Below, piece after piece: positions 1-8,009 of a DNA stretch of 64,000 bases. A program made the position numbers and the translations under genes. The stretch's first letter is position 1, and each line of letters begins with the position of its first letter. The notes under the pieces were generated by a model, which had not been told where the DNA came from, made no database searches, and was given only the letters and a program-made list of their open reading frames with translations. The stretch comes from Flavobacteriales bacterium (GTDB lineage Bacteria; Bacteroidota; Bacteroidia; UBA10329), in the NCBI GenBank assembly GCA_016124845.1, contig WGMW01000038.1, positions 52,327 to 116,326 of the forward strand. Reading direction: 5' to 3'.

Positions 1-1
1 T

Positions 2-526
2 TTGGAGCAATCCTTGGTCGAATATCAGGCAAACCGTAGTCCTGCCCAAGTACTTCATGATATTGACGAATCCATTATCAGTTTTCTCAATCAGGAGGAT
101 GAGTCCAAGATGATGAATGATGGGATGGAGATCGTCCTGTTCAGAATCGATCACAAACACCAAAAAGTAACGTACGCCAGTGCAGGACGCCCTGTGTATC
201 TGTTTTCCGATAGTGAACTGAAGCGCCTCCAATCATCCAAGGGGGCCGTTGGCGGAATTGTGAAGGGAAGACAGAAGAACTTCGAAGAATTTGAGCTCAG
301 ATACAAGAAAGGTGACCGCGTTTATGTATTCTCCGATGGGGTGGTCGATCAATTCGGTGGTGAAAGAGGAGGTAAGTTCCTGCGGAAACGCTTGGAGACC
401 ATGCTGACCGAACTACAGGAGTTTCCATTCTCAGAACACGCCAAGGTCATTTCGGACCAGTTGCAAGTTTGGAAAGGAAACCTTGAACAGGTTGATGATA
501 TTATCTTCCTTGGGATGGAGTTTTGA
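2..526 (+). CDS. SpoIIE/PP2C-type serine phosphatase, C-terminal part (cut by window edge)
   Basis: This is the last 174 residues of a protein that begins before the window; the TTG at its visible start is only the first possible codon inside the window. The sequence has the pattern of PP2C-like SpoIIE phosphatases: the core strand ASAGRPVYL (about 59-67), the metal-binding aspartate in FSDGVVDQ (Asp112) and the closing DD pair in QVDDIIFLG (about 166). Such domains dephosphorylate serine or threonine on partner proteins, often anti-sigma-factor antagonists, and in Bacteroidota usually follow 7TM, TPR or GAF sensor domains. The sensor part is outside the window, so the signal cannot be named. 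The phosphatase assignment is firm; the partner is unknown. Confidence 0.85.
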   Translation: MEQSLVEYQANRSPAQVLHDIDESIISFLNQEDESKMMNDGMEIVLFRIDHKHQKVTYASAGRPVYLFSDSELKRLQSSKGAVGGIVKGRQKNFEEFELRYKKGDRVYVFSDGVVDQFGGERGGKFLRKRLETMLTELQEFPFSEHAKVISDQLQVWKGNLEQVDDIIFLGMEF

Positions 527-634
527 TTTAGGGACAGCTCGGTATAAAACCTGATGAATGAATGATAGGTGATTTGCTGACCCTCAGTCAAATGAACCGC
601 GAATGCTTACTTTCGATTCGCTAAACAGACACCG

Positions 635-2464
635 ATGCTTCGATATCTATTTATTCTATTCGCTATTCCTTTTGTGGCCTTTGGGCAGGATGAACTTGAG
701 CAAACGCATGTGGCCGCGCAGTTCGATACGCAGTTGAGCCGTGCCGAGCGCTTGGGGCTTCTTGAGAAATACGGCCTTTCGGATGTTTCGGACATTTCGG
801 AGTTTCACTACAAGCCGTATGTGATCATTGCAAACGATGCGGTGGATGTGGATGCACTTCTGCTGAATCCTTCGGTGGAATTCATCAGCCTGGTGCACAC
901 CAATGCGAAGCATGAGTTTGTGACCTACCTGCCGAATTTCTTCGTGCATCTGCGCCAAGCAAGCGATCTGGAACTGTTGGAGCGCGAGGCGGCCAAATTG
1001 GGTGTAGAAGTGGTTGGACCGAACCGCTACATGGAAAACATTATTGAACTGCGGACGACCAAGAACGGTGTGAATCCCATTGAGGCGGTGAATGCGTTGA
1101 AAGCGACCGGCCTTTTTAGAACGGTGAGCCCGAACCTGATGCATACGGTGAGCGATTGTTCGGTGAACGACCCGCGCTACGACCGCCAGTGGAACCTGAA
1201 GAACGATGGAACGCCTACCCAAGGCAACGGCACGCCCGGAGCGGACATTGATGCGGAAGCTGCCTGGGCGGTAACAACCGGAAGTTCGAATGTTCATATT
1301 GTAGTGGTGGACAGCGGTGTAGATACGCTGCATCCGGATCTGGAAGGGAAACTGCTGCCCGGTTTTGATGCAATGGGCGACAGCACCAACGGCTACCCCA
1401 CGCCAAATTATGACGAGGACGGCCACGGAACATGTTGCTCGGGCATTGCGGCAGCCAATACGAACAACGGCATCGGCATTGCGGGCATCTGCCAAGAGTG
1501 CATGGTCTATCCGGTACGCGTGTTCCATTACGAGACCATCCTTGGGCAAGTGCAACCATGGTCTGAAACACAGTTCTTCTTGGACGCGATGGGCTGGCAG
1601 ACACAGGCGGACATTACGGTGTCATCGAACTCGTGGGGTGTGCCCGATCAGCTGTTGGCATTTTATCCGGGTTCTGATACGCTGATCAATGCGGTGATTG
1701 ATGAGGTGGTTGACAATGGTCGCGGTGGCTTGGGCGTGCCGATGCTTTTTTCAAGCGGCAATGATGGAGTGACCGATACCATTCCTATTTGGCCTGCACG
1801 CTACGGAAAGACCATTGCGGTGGGCGCCACCAGCATGTGCGATGAACACAAAACGCCTACATCTTGCGATGGAGAGAACTGGTGGGCTGGCAACTGGGGC
1901 GAAGGATTGGATGTGAGTGCTCCGGGTGTGCGTGTCGCCACCATTGACATGATGGGAACGAACGGATTTTCGGTATCGGAGTATTTCAACACCTTCAATG
2001 GCACTTCGGCTGCCTGTCCGAATGCTGCGGGCGTGATGGCGTTGATGCTATCTGAAACGCCTACGCTGCCGGAATGGTTGGCGCGCAAGGCGCTGGGCCT
2101 GACGGCCGAACGGGTGGGCGACTACTGGTATGGCTACTGGAAAGAAGCGGGCAGTTGGTCGATGGAACTGGGTTATGGTCGTGTGAACGCTTACCAGGCG
2201 GTAACGTATGGTGCTTCGGGTATTGCAGATGCGGACAATGAGACGCATACGATCGTGGAAACGCATGCGGACCGCCATGTGCTACGATTTGAAAAGAACA
2301 CTTACCGTACGTGGTCGCTTATTGATATGAGTGGACGAATTGTGGCGAATGGGAACTCGAACAGTTCCATCGTTATTTCGCATGCGGGACTTCCGACAGG
2401 TGTCTATGCTGTGCGCGTGGATGCTGGTGGGGCGGTGCAAACGGTGAAGGTGGTTGTGAATTGA
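635..2464 (+). CDS. Secreted subtilisin-like (S8) serine protease with T9SS type A C-terminal signal
   Basis: A 609-residue secreted protease. Residues 1-17 form a signal peptide ending in VAFGQ. A propeptide-like region of about 190 residues follows. The catalytic triad is visible: Asp226 in VVVDSGVDT, His264 in DGHGTCCSG, Ser458 in NGTSAACPNAAG. The last 75 residues (WSLIDMSGRIV ... GVYAVRV) have the fold pattern of the T9SS type A sorting domain, which sends proteins across the outer membrane and is removed or attached at the surface. The enzyme should therefore act outside the cell, digesting protein or maturing surface proteins. CC next to the active-site His and a nearby CxxC pair could form disulfides. 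A hairpin repeat follows the stop. The family is certain; its substrate is not known. Confidence 0.93.
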   Translation: MLRYLFILFAIPFVAFGQDELEQTHVAAQFDTQLSRAERLGLLEKYGLSDVSDISEFHYKPYVIIANDAVDVDALLLNPSVEFISLVHTNAKHEFVTYLPNFFVHLRQASDLELLEREAAKLGVEVVGPNRYMENIIELRTTKNGVNPIEAVNALKATGLFRTVSPNLMHTVSDCSVNDPRYDRQWNLKNDGTPTQGNGTPGADIDAEAAWAVTTGSSNVHIVVVDSGVDTLHPDLEGKLLPGFDAMGDSTNGYPTPNYDEDGHGTCCSGIAAANTNNGIGIAGICQECMVYPVRVFHYETILGQVQPWSETQFFLDAMGWQTQADITVSSNSWGVPDQLLAFYPGSDTLINAVIDEVVDNGRGGLGVPMLFSSGNDGVTDTIPIWPARYGKTIAVGATSMCDEHKTPTSCDGENWWAGNWGEGLDVSAPGVRVATIDMMGTNGFSVSEYFNTFNGTSAACPNAAGVMALMLSETPTLPEWLARKALGLTAERVGDYWYGYWKEAGSWSMELGYGRVNAYQAVTYGASGIADADNETHTIVETHADRHVLRFEKNTYRTWSLIDMSGRIVANGNSNSSIVISHAGLPTGVYAVRVDAGGAVQTVKVVVN

Positions 2465-2474
2465 CCTCCCCCAA

Positions 2475-2494
2475 CCCCTCCTTTCCAGGAGGGG
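2475..2494. repeat. Palindromic intergenic repeat (CCCCTCCT hairpin)
   Basis: Arms CCCCTCCT (2475-2482) and AGGAGGGG (2487-2494) surround a 4-base loop just after the protease stop. The same arms with flanking GACCTCCCCCAA recur in inverted orientation near 6589-6634, there with a longer loop. A degenerate half copy follows at about 2531-2560. It may also act as a terminator, but there is no T-tract. Confidence 0.7.
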
Positions 2495-2594
2495 AGTTCT
2501 GAGTCCGAAACGAGTTTTGGGTGACGGGATTGACCTCTCCCGACCCTTCGCTTCACTCAGGGAAACAAGAAAAAAACGTTTGGGTTACTGGGAA

Positions 2595-3221
2595 TCAGAA
2601 GAGGCCGTGAATCTGGGCGTCTATCTGGTTGATGATCTTACCGAGGTCTTCGGGGTTCTCTGAGAAGTTATTCTCATCCACCTCCACTACCAGCAGGTTG
2701 CCTCTATCGTAGGTGCTGATCCATGCTTCGTAACGCTCGTTGAGGCGCTTGAGGTAATCTAAACGGATGGTCTCTTCATAAGCGCGGCCACGCTTCTGGA
2801 TCTGGTTGACCAACGTTGGAATGGAAGCTCGCAGGTAGATCAACAGATCCGGTGGCCCGACAAATTCACTCATCAGACCGAACAACGACTGGTAGTTCTC
2901 ATAGTCGCGGCTGGTCATAAGCCCCATGGCATGCAGGTTGGGCGCAAAGATGTACGCATCCTCAAAAATGGTACGGTCCTGAATGACCGTTTTGTTGCCA
3001 TTGCGGATCTCCATCACCTGACGGAACCGCGAGTTGAGGAAGTAAACCTGCAGGTTGAAGGACCAACGTTGCATCTCCTCATAGAAGTCGTTCAGGTAAG
3101 GGTTGTCATCTGCGGCCTCGTAGTGCGCATCCCACTTGTAATGCTTGGAAAGCAAGCGCGTCAGCGTGGTTTTTCCCGCCCCGATGTTGCCTGCAACTGC
3201 TATGTGTTTCGGTTCTGCCAT
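2595..3221 (-). CDS. Deoxynucleoside kinase (dNK family)
   Basis: A 208-residue cytoplasmic kinase, the usual length for bacterial deoxyadenosine/deoxyguanosine kinases. The P-loop GNIGAGKTT is at 11-19. The base-recognition and catalytic motif appears as QDRT (81-84) and the arginine-rich LID as KRGRAYEE (143-150). These enzymes phosphorylate the 5'-hydroxyl of deoxynucleosides in the salvage pathway. The start ATG directly precedes MAEPKHIAVAGN, which places the P-loop at its normal distance from the N-terminus. It stands alone between a rightward protease and a leftward propeller-like gene. Which deoxynucleoside is preferred cannot be read from the sequence. Confidence 0.92.
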   Translation of the reverse strand: MAEPKHIAVAGNIGAGKTTLTRLLSKHYKWDAHYEAADDNPYLNDFYEEMQRWSFNLQVYFLNSRFRQVMEIRNGNKTVIQDRTIFEDAYIFAPNLHAMGLMTSRDYENYQSLFGLMSEFVGPPDLLIYLRASIPTLVNQIQKRGRAYEETIRLDYLKRLNERYEAWISTYDRGNLLVVEVDENNFSENPEDLGKIINQIDAQIHGLF

Positions 3222-3298
3222 GGACGGTCAAAAATAGTAATTCGACATACGTTCCCAACCAAAGAATGAGTTCAGGCCAGACAAGTTTTACACGGATT

Positions 3299-4093
3299 TT
3301 ACTTTGTGAGTTCGTACACCAGAACGGCATCCTTCTGCAAAACGAAGAGCCTGTTCTTCTCGATGCTCACCGACTCGAACTCTTGGACAGGAAGTTCGAT
3401 CTCCGACTGTTCGAAATTGAGCAGGTCGTACTTCACCAACCGATCTTCAAACTCGAAGAAAATACCGTTGGGGCGCACTTGAATCCGCTCGGCACCTTTA
3501 ATGGGAATGAGCTTGGAATACGTTCCGAACGAATCGAACACGAACACGCCATGGTCGGGGTCGTTCATGTAAACCCAGCTGTCGGCCTCCACCATCTGAT
3601 TGGGGTTGATCTCTGCCCCCACCAGCTGATTGACGTTCGCCACATCATTGGTAACCTTCAACCCTTGGTCGTAACGCAACAAGCGGAAACTGACAGGGTC
3701 ATACACCCAGAAGCCGTTATCGAACGATGTGCAGGCCAGTTGCACCAGTTCGAGTTGCAAGGTGTTCAGGTCCACGCTGGGCTGGCTGCGGCTGAGCGTG
3801 TTGTCGAGAAACACGATGAGGCTGTAGGTGGGATAGAACAGCAACAGCTTCATCGGGTTGCGGGTGTCCAGTTGCGTGATGGCCCCACGGCTGAGGTCGC
3901 TGAACTGGTACTTCATTGTGCCATCTGGATAATACAGAAAGAGCTCATGGCCACGTGCGATGTACAATCGTCCAAGCACATCGCTGGTCATGTAATCGTA
4001 ATGCCCTTCGATGGTCTTCACCAATCGCAACTCCTGCCCTGCTGAAAACAGCGGAAGCAAGAGGGAAAATGAAAGGACCAGACGCCAATGCAT
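3299..4093 (-). CDS. Secreted or periplasmic protein of unknown function, conserved-hypothetical type
   Basis: A 264-residue protein. I place the start at 4093, because MHWRLVLSFSLLLPLFSAGQ is then a clean signal peptide; a longer frame from 4165 would put 24 charged residues in front of it. The mature part consists of short beta-strand repeats with aromatic and glycine turns (YDYMTSDVLGRLYIAR, NGFWVYDPVSFRLLRYD, GVFVFDSFG, NRLFVLQKDAVLVYEL), the look of a small beta-propeller, but no catalytic motif is recognised. It lies 77 bp downstream of the start of the kinase gene, in the same orientation. The function is unknown; the propeller idea is an inference from strand spacing. Confidence 0.75.
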   Translation of the reverse strand: MHWRLVLSFSLLLPLFSAGQELRLVKTIEGHYDYMTSDVLGRLYIARGHELFLYYPDGTMKYQFSDLSRGAITQLDTRNPMKLLLFYPTYSLIVFLDNTLSRSQPSVDLNTLQLELVQLACTSFDNGFWVYDPVSFRLLRYDQGLKVTNDVANVNQLVGAEINPNQMVEADSWVYMNDPDHGVFVFDSFGTYSKLIPIKGAERIQVRPNGIFFEFEDRLVKYDLLNFEQSEIELPVQEFESVSIEKNRLFVLQKDAVLVYELTK

Positions 4094-4183
4094 GGAAACG
4101 AATCTACGCAATGCGTTGGCTTGTGGTGCTGGTTCGTGTTGATAAATCGGAATGGCCTCGGACATGATGGTACGTGTAATACT

Positions 4184-4191
4184 TACTTTTG
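4184..4191 (+). promoter_or_regulatory. Candidate Bacteroidota -7 promoter box for the DUF5606 gene
   Basis: TACTTTTG matches the TAnnTTTG consensus of the Bacteroidota housekeeping sigma factor and lies 16 bases before the ATG at 4208. No clear TTTG -33 box is present at the usual spacing. Confidence 0.45.
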
Positions 4192-4207
4192 AGCAAAATT
4201 ATTGCCA

Positions 4208-4747
4208 ATGAACCTTACTGGAATTCTTTCGATCGCGGGCTATCCAGGGCTTTTCAAGATGATCAGCCAAATGAAAAGCGGCCTTGTGGTCGAATCTATC
4301 GTAGATGGGAAACGCATGCCCGCCTACGCCACGCAGAAGATCCTTGCGCTGGAGGACATCAGCATTTACACGGAAGACGAAGACGTGCCGTTGGGCGAGG
4401 TTTTCGGGCTGATCTACAAAAAGACGGGAGGCAAAGCGGCCATCGACCCGAAGAAGGCATCATCCAAAGAACTGGGCGATTATTTGGCTTCGGTGCTACC
4501 GACCTACGACCGCGACCGCGTGTATCAGTCAGACATGAAGAAACTCTTTCAATGGTTCAACCTGATGGTTGAGAAAGGGCTGCTGGAAGAAGAAAAGGAA
4601 GAGACCGAGGAGAAGAAGGGCGAAGAGAAAGAGGCAAAGAAAAAGGCGGCTGCGCCAAAATCTGCCAAGCAGGAAAAGGCGGAAGCGCCCAAGCCAAAAT
4701 CGGAGTCGAAGGGAAAGAAAGGTTCGACCAAAAAAGTGAAGAAATAA
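4208..4747 (+). CDS. DUF5606 family protein with long Lys/Glu-rich tail
   Basis: A 179-residue cytoplasmic protein. The N-terminal 125 residues match the Bacteroidota family DUF5606: it begins MNLTGILSIAGYPGLFK, followed by KMPAYATQ-like and IYTEDEDVPLGEVF segments and the DYLASVLPTYDRDRVY motif. The ATG at 4208 is preferred over a TTG two codons upstream, because family members begin at MNL. From about residue 125 the chain becomes almost pure Glu, Lys and Ala, with an acidic stretch followed by a basic lysine-rich tail, probably disordered and possibly nucleic-acid binding. The function of the family is unknown. The M3 peptidase starts 8 bases after the stop, so the two are probably co-transcribed. 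Confidence 0.85.
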   Translation: MNLTGILSIAGYPGLFKMISQMKSGLVVESIVDGKRMPAYATQKILALEDISIYTEDEDVPLGEVFGLIYKKTGGKAAIDPKKASSKELGDYLASVLPTYDRDRVYQSDMKKLFQWFNLMVEKGLLEEEKEETEEKKGEEKEAKKKAAAPKSAKQEKAEAPKPKSESKGKKGSTKKVKK

Positions 4748-4755
4748 AGCGTGCA

Positions 4756-6477
4756 ATGCAAAAGGAAGCAGTAATACCCACCCGACCAATTAGAAAATAC
4801 GTTCCAGAAACGTTCAAAGTAGAAAGTTGGGAAACGCTTCTACCGATGTTCGAAGAGCTGTCGGACCGCGCCCTGAACAGCGTTGAGGAACTGGAGGATT
4901 GGATCCACGATCTGAGCGAACTGGAAGCGGTGCTGAGCGAAGAAACTGCCTGGCGGTACATCCGCATGAGCATTGACACGACCAACGAGGAGTATGCGAA
5001 AGCATTTGATTTCATGGTTTCGGAGATCGACCCGAAGACCGCTCCTTATTCCGATAAATTCAATAAGAAACTGATCGATTCTCCTTTCTGCAAGGAACTC
5101 GACCAAGAGAAATATGCCATCTTTCTGCGAAGCTTGAAAATGCAGATCAAGCTTTTCCGCGAGGAGAGCATTCCGCTGTTCACCACGTTGCAGCAGTTGC
5201 AACAGCGCTACGGCACCATTACGGGCGGCATGTGCATTGAGCATAATGGACAGCAGCTTACGTTGCAGATGGCCAACAGCTTTTTGAAGGAGACCGACCG
5301 CGAATTGCGGAAAGCGATCTATGAGAAGGTCAATGCGGCCCGTTTGGCCAAGTCGAAAGACCTGGATGTGCTGTTTACGGAGCTGATAAAGCTGCGCGAC
5401 AAGGTGGCCAAGCAAGCCGATTATGCCAACTACCGCGATTACAAACTGGACGCGTTGGGTCGGTTCGATTATACAACCGAGGACTGCTTCACCTTCCATA
5501 AGGCCATTCAGGCGGAGTGTGTTCCGTTGGTGAACCGAGTGGATGCGGAACGAAAAAGGCAATTGGGCCTTGATAGCCTGAAACCTTACGATACGGATGT
5601 GGATCCATCGGGCAAGGCTGGTCTGAAGCCATTTAAGGATGAGCATGAGTTGATCAATCTTTCCATTGAGGCATTCAGCCGCATCCGACCATATTATGGC
5701 GAGTGTCTGGAAACCATGCAGGCCATGGGCCACTTGGATCTTGGTTCGCGTTTAGGAAAAGCTCCAGGCGGATTCAACTATCCGCTGTACGAGATCGGTG
5801 TTCCGTTCATTTTCATGAATTCGGTGGGTTCGCTGCGCGATCTGATAACCATGGTGCATGAAGGTGGCCACGCGGTGCATTCGTTCTTGAGCAAAGATCT
5901 GGAGATCACCGCTTTCAAGAATCTTCCTTCAGAGGTGGCAGAACTTGCCAGCATGAGTATGGAGTTGCTTTCCATCGATCAGTGGGATGTGTTCTTCGAT
6001 AATGAAGAAGACCTGAACCGCGCGAAGAAGGAACATCTGGAAAAGATCATGGCCGTGTTGCCTTGGACAGCGACCATCGATGCGTTCCAGCATTGGATCT
6101 ACACCAACCCGACACATACGGAAGAAGAGCGTGCCGAGAATTGGCTGCGCATCAGCGGAGAACTCGGAAGCGATGTGGTAGACTGGACAGGTTACGAAGA
6201 TGCCCGCAAGTACCAATGGCAGAAGCAGTTGCATCTCTACGAAGTGCCGTTCTACTACATTGAATATGCCATTGCACAGCTTGGAGCGATTGCCGTTTGG
6301 AGAAACTACCGACAGAATCCTGAGAAGGCTTTGGATCAGTACGAGGCTGCGCTGAAACTCGGTTACACCAAGCCGATCAGTGAGATCTATGCTACGGCAG
6401 GCATTGAATTCAATTTCACGCAGGAATACGTGCGTGAACTGATGGAATTCGTTTGGGAGGAGTATTCCAAACTCTAA
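4756..6477 (+). CDS. M3 family oligoendopeptidase (PepF-like zinc metallopeptidase)
   Basis: A 573-residue cytoplasmic zinc peptidase, a normal length for oligoendopeptidase F relatives. The HExxH zinc motif is HEGGH at 368-372, inside TMVHEGGHAVHSFL. The downstream LPSEVAELASMSMELLS supplies the third ligand glutamate, as in M3 peptidases. No signal peptide is present, so it should degrade short peptides inside the cell. The gene starts 8 bp after the DUF5606 stop, suggesting translational coupling. The peptide length preference is not readable from sequence. Confidence 0.93.
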   Translation: MQKEAVIPTRPIRKYVPETFKVESWETLLPMFEELSDRALNSVEELEDWIHDLSELEAVLSEETAWRYIRMSIDTTNEEYAKAFDFMVSEIDPKTAPYSDKFNKKLIDSPFCKELDQEKYAIFLRSLKMQIKLFREESIPLFTTLQQLQQRYGTITGGMCIEHNGQQLTLQMANSFLKETDRELRKAIYEKVNAARLAKSKDLDVLFTELIKLRDKVAKQADYANYRDYKLDALGRFDYTTEDCFTFHKAIQAECVPLVNRVDAERKRQLGLDSLKPYDTDVDPSGKAGLKPFKDEHELINLSIEAFSRIRPYYGECLETMQAMGHLDLGSRLGKAPGGFNYPLYEIGVPFIFMNSVGSLRDLITMVHEGGHAVHSFLSKDLEITAFKNLPSEVAELASMSMELLSIDQWDVFFDNEEDLNRAKKEHLEKIMAVLPWTATIDAFQHWIYTNPTHTEEERAENWLRISGELGSDVVDWTGYEDARKYQWQKQLHLYEVPFYYIEYAIAQLGAIAVWRNYRQNPEKALDQYEAALKLGYTKPISEIYATAGIEFNFTQEYVRELMEFVWEEYSKL

Positions 6478-6498
6478 ATCACGTTTACTGACCCCCTC

Positions 6499-6636
6499 GC
6501 CACGCTTTTGGGGCGTGGCACTCCCCCTTTCAAGGGGGAGAGTGGCGCATTTCCCAAACGTTTAAACATGGTGATAGCTCCCCCCTGGAAATTGCCTGCC
6601 CTGAGCCTGTCGAAGGGAGGGGTTGGGGGAGGTCAA
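6499..6636. repeat. Cluster of palindromic intergenic repeats
   Basis: Three nested or adjacent palindromes fill this gap: GCCACGC/GCGTGGC (6499-6519), CTCCCCCTTTCAAGGGGGAG (6521-6540), and an inverted copy of the 2465-2495 element at about 6589-6634. In the last, the short loop is replaced by a segment carrying CCTGAGCCTGTCGAAGG. The gap between the peptidase (ends 6477) and the convergent DUF3078 gene (ends 6695) holds nothing else recognisable. Confidence 0.7.
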
Positions 6637-6694
6637 ATTCCAATTTCACAAACGCTTTTCCCTTCCCTCATCATGAGAGAGGATGGTTCTGCTA

Positions 6695-7906
6695 TCAGAA
6701 CACGTAACCCAAGCCCAATGTGAAGCCTTCGCGGAACTGAATACCTCGTGAAGAGTAGGTTGAAATGCCATCGTTCTGGTACTTCGGAACAGCAATGTCG
6801 TAATCATACAGCAACTGCCACTCCAAGGAAGCCTGCAGGTACTTGTTGATCTTGAAAGAGATCCACGTCTGCCAGTTCACATCCACATTTATGCGGTTGT
6901 CATACGCGTAAATTGGGTCTCCGTTGGAGTCAGTTCCAACCTGTGTGTTCTGACTTCTTGTTGCAGGGTTGTAGTAGAAGCTGGTTCCCGAGGTATCCTT
7001 AGCCGTAGCCCCTATGTTGTCTACATGCTTCTTATCAAGATAATTACCGAACAGTTCGATCTGCGTTTTCACGATCACGTTCTTGAACACCTCCTTCTCC
7101 AAGTTTCCACGGAAATACCAACCGAACTCCGCACGATATACACTTGTTGGTGTTGAAAGACCATAGGCTGTTGCCCCAATACCAGTACCCTTCGCATCAT
7201 AAACATTTGCCGCAGGGTTCACGAAGGTGAATTTTCCTGCAACTGGAGATAGATACAATTGCACCCAACTCACGGGTTTGAACGTGACACCAGCAGATAG
7301 CGTCAGGTAAGCAGGAGCCGCAAACTGCGAAACCTTGGTCCGTGAGTTGATCCTGTTCGGATTGGTGTTGATCTCATCGATCGTCCCGTCCGAATTCAGA
7401 ACCGTGTCTTTGTGCGCATAATTCCCGTAGCCGTTCAATAACTGCGAACGGAAATCGAGCAGACCAGAGGCATACCACTTGCCTTTTTTGTCCAGTTCAT
7501 AGCTGCCCACAGAAGTAAGCTGCAGGTTATCTATGTTCTTTCTGAACGGGAATCGGTTGAGTTTATCTGAATATTTCTCCTGCGGGAAAAGTGCGATACC
7601 ACCTACTCCCAGAACCAAGTTGTTATCCCACGCTGCTTTGCCTTTACGGTAGTTGGCGTGCACCAGCCCCGTAAACGCCATGGAAATGGCATTCTGACCT
7701 CCAGAGGCCCAACTCTTCAAATAAGACTGTCCGAAGTTGAGTGCTACCGAACCACCGATGTCCCACGCTTTGGTTGAATCGGCCGCTGGATCCAATTTCA
7801 GATCTGCACCAACCGCAGCATCTTTAGATGTCATATCCTCCTGTGCAAAGGATACGTTTATTAGTAACAGAGGAATAAATAATGTTGTTAGAAAACCTTT
7901 CTTCAT
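6695..7906 (-). CDS. DUF3078 outer-membrane beta-barrel protein
   Basis: A 403-residue protein with a signal peptide (MKKGFLTTLFIPLLLINVSFAQ). The N-terminal signature of DUF3078 is clear: NFGQSYLKSWASGGQN followed by ANYRKGKAAWDNNLVLG. The rest alternates aromatic beta-strands with polar turns, and the chain ends in LGLGYVF, a terminal aromatic residue typical of outer-membrane barrels. DUF3078 proteins are widespread in Bacteroidota envelopes; their cargo is unknown. It is divergent from the DUF3604 lipoprotein gene, with about 100 bp between them. Confidence 0.88.
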   Translation of the reverse strand: MKKGFLTTLFIPLLLINVSFAQEDMTSKDAAVGADLKLDPAADSTKAWDIGGSVALNFGQSYLKSWASGGQNAISMAFTGLVHANYRKGKAAWDNNLVLGVGGIALFPQEKYSDKLNRFPFRKNIDNLQLTSVGSYELDKKGKWYASGLLDFRSQLLNGYGNYAHKDTVLNSDGTIDEINTNPNRINSRTKVSQFAAPAYLTLSAGVTFKPVSWVQLYLSPVAGKFTFVNPAANVYDAKGTGIGATAYGLSTPTSVYRAEFGWYFRGNLEKEVFKNVIVKTQIELFGNYLDKKHVDNIGATAKDTSGTSFYYNPATRSQNTQVGTDSNGDPIYAYDNRINVDVNWQTWISFKINKYLQASLEWQLLYDYDIAVPKYQNDGISTYSSRGIQFREGFTLGLGYVF

Positions 7907-7927
7907 TGTCTATCAATTTTATGGGCA

Positions 7928-7935
7928 CAAAAATA
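7928..7935 (-). promoter_or_regulatory. Candidate -7 promoter box for the DUF3078 gene
   Basis: On the minus strand this reads TATTTTTG, a full match to TAnnTTTG, with the ATG 22 bases further on. The -33 box is not evident. Confidence 0.45.
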
Positions 7936-8009
7936 GACACAACCTTATGGCTGACAATTGAGAAATACCAATTGTATTTCGTTGGCTCAACATTTCTAAT
8001 TTGGCATAG

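Noticed and set aside
656..1555. 299-residue minus-strand open frame
   Set aside because: It is the shadow of the subtilase gene, whose catalytic motifs confirm the plus strand.
4840..5733. 297-residue minus-strand open frame
   Set aside because: It is antisense to the M3 peptidase, which has its HEGGH motif on the plus strand.
6508..6723. 71-residue plus-strand open frame between peptidase and DUF3078 gene
   Set aside because: It is made of the palindromic repeat and has low-complexity sequence.
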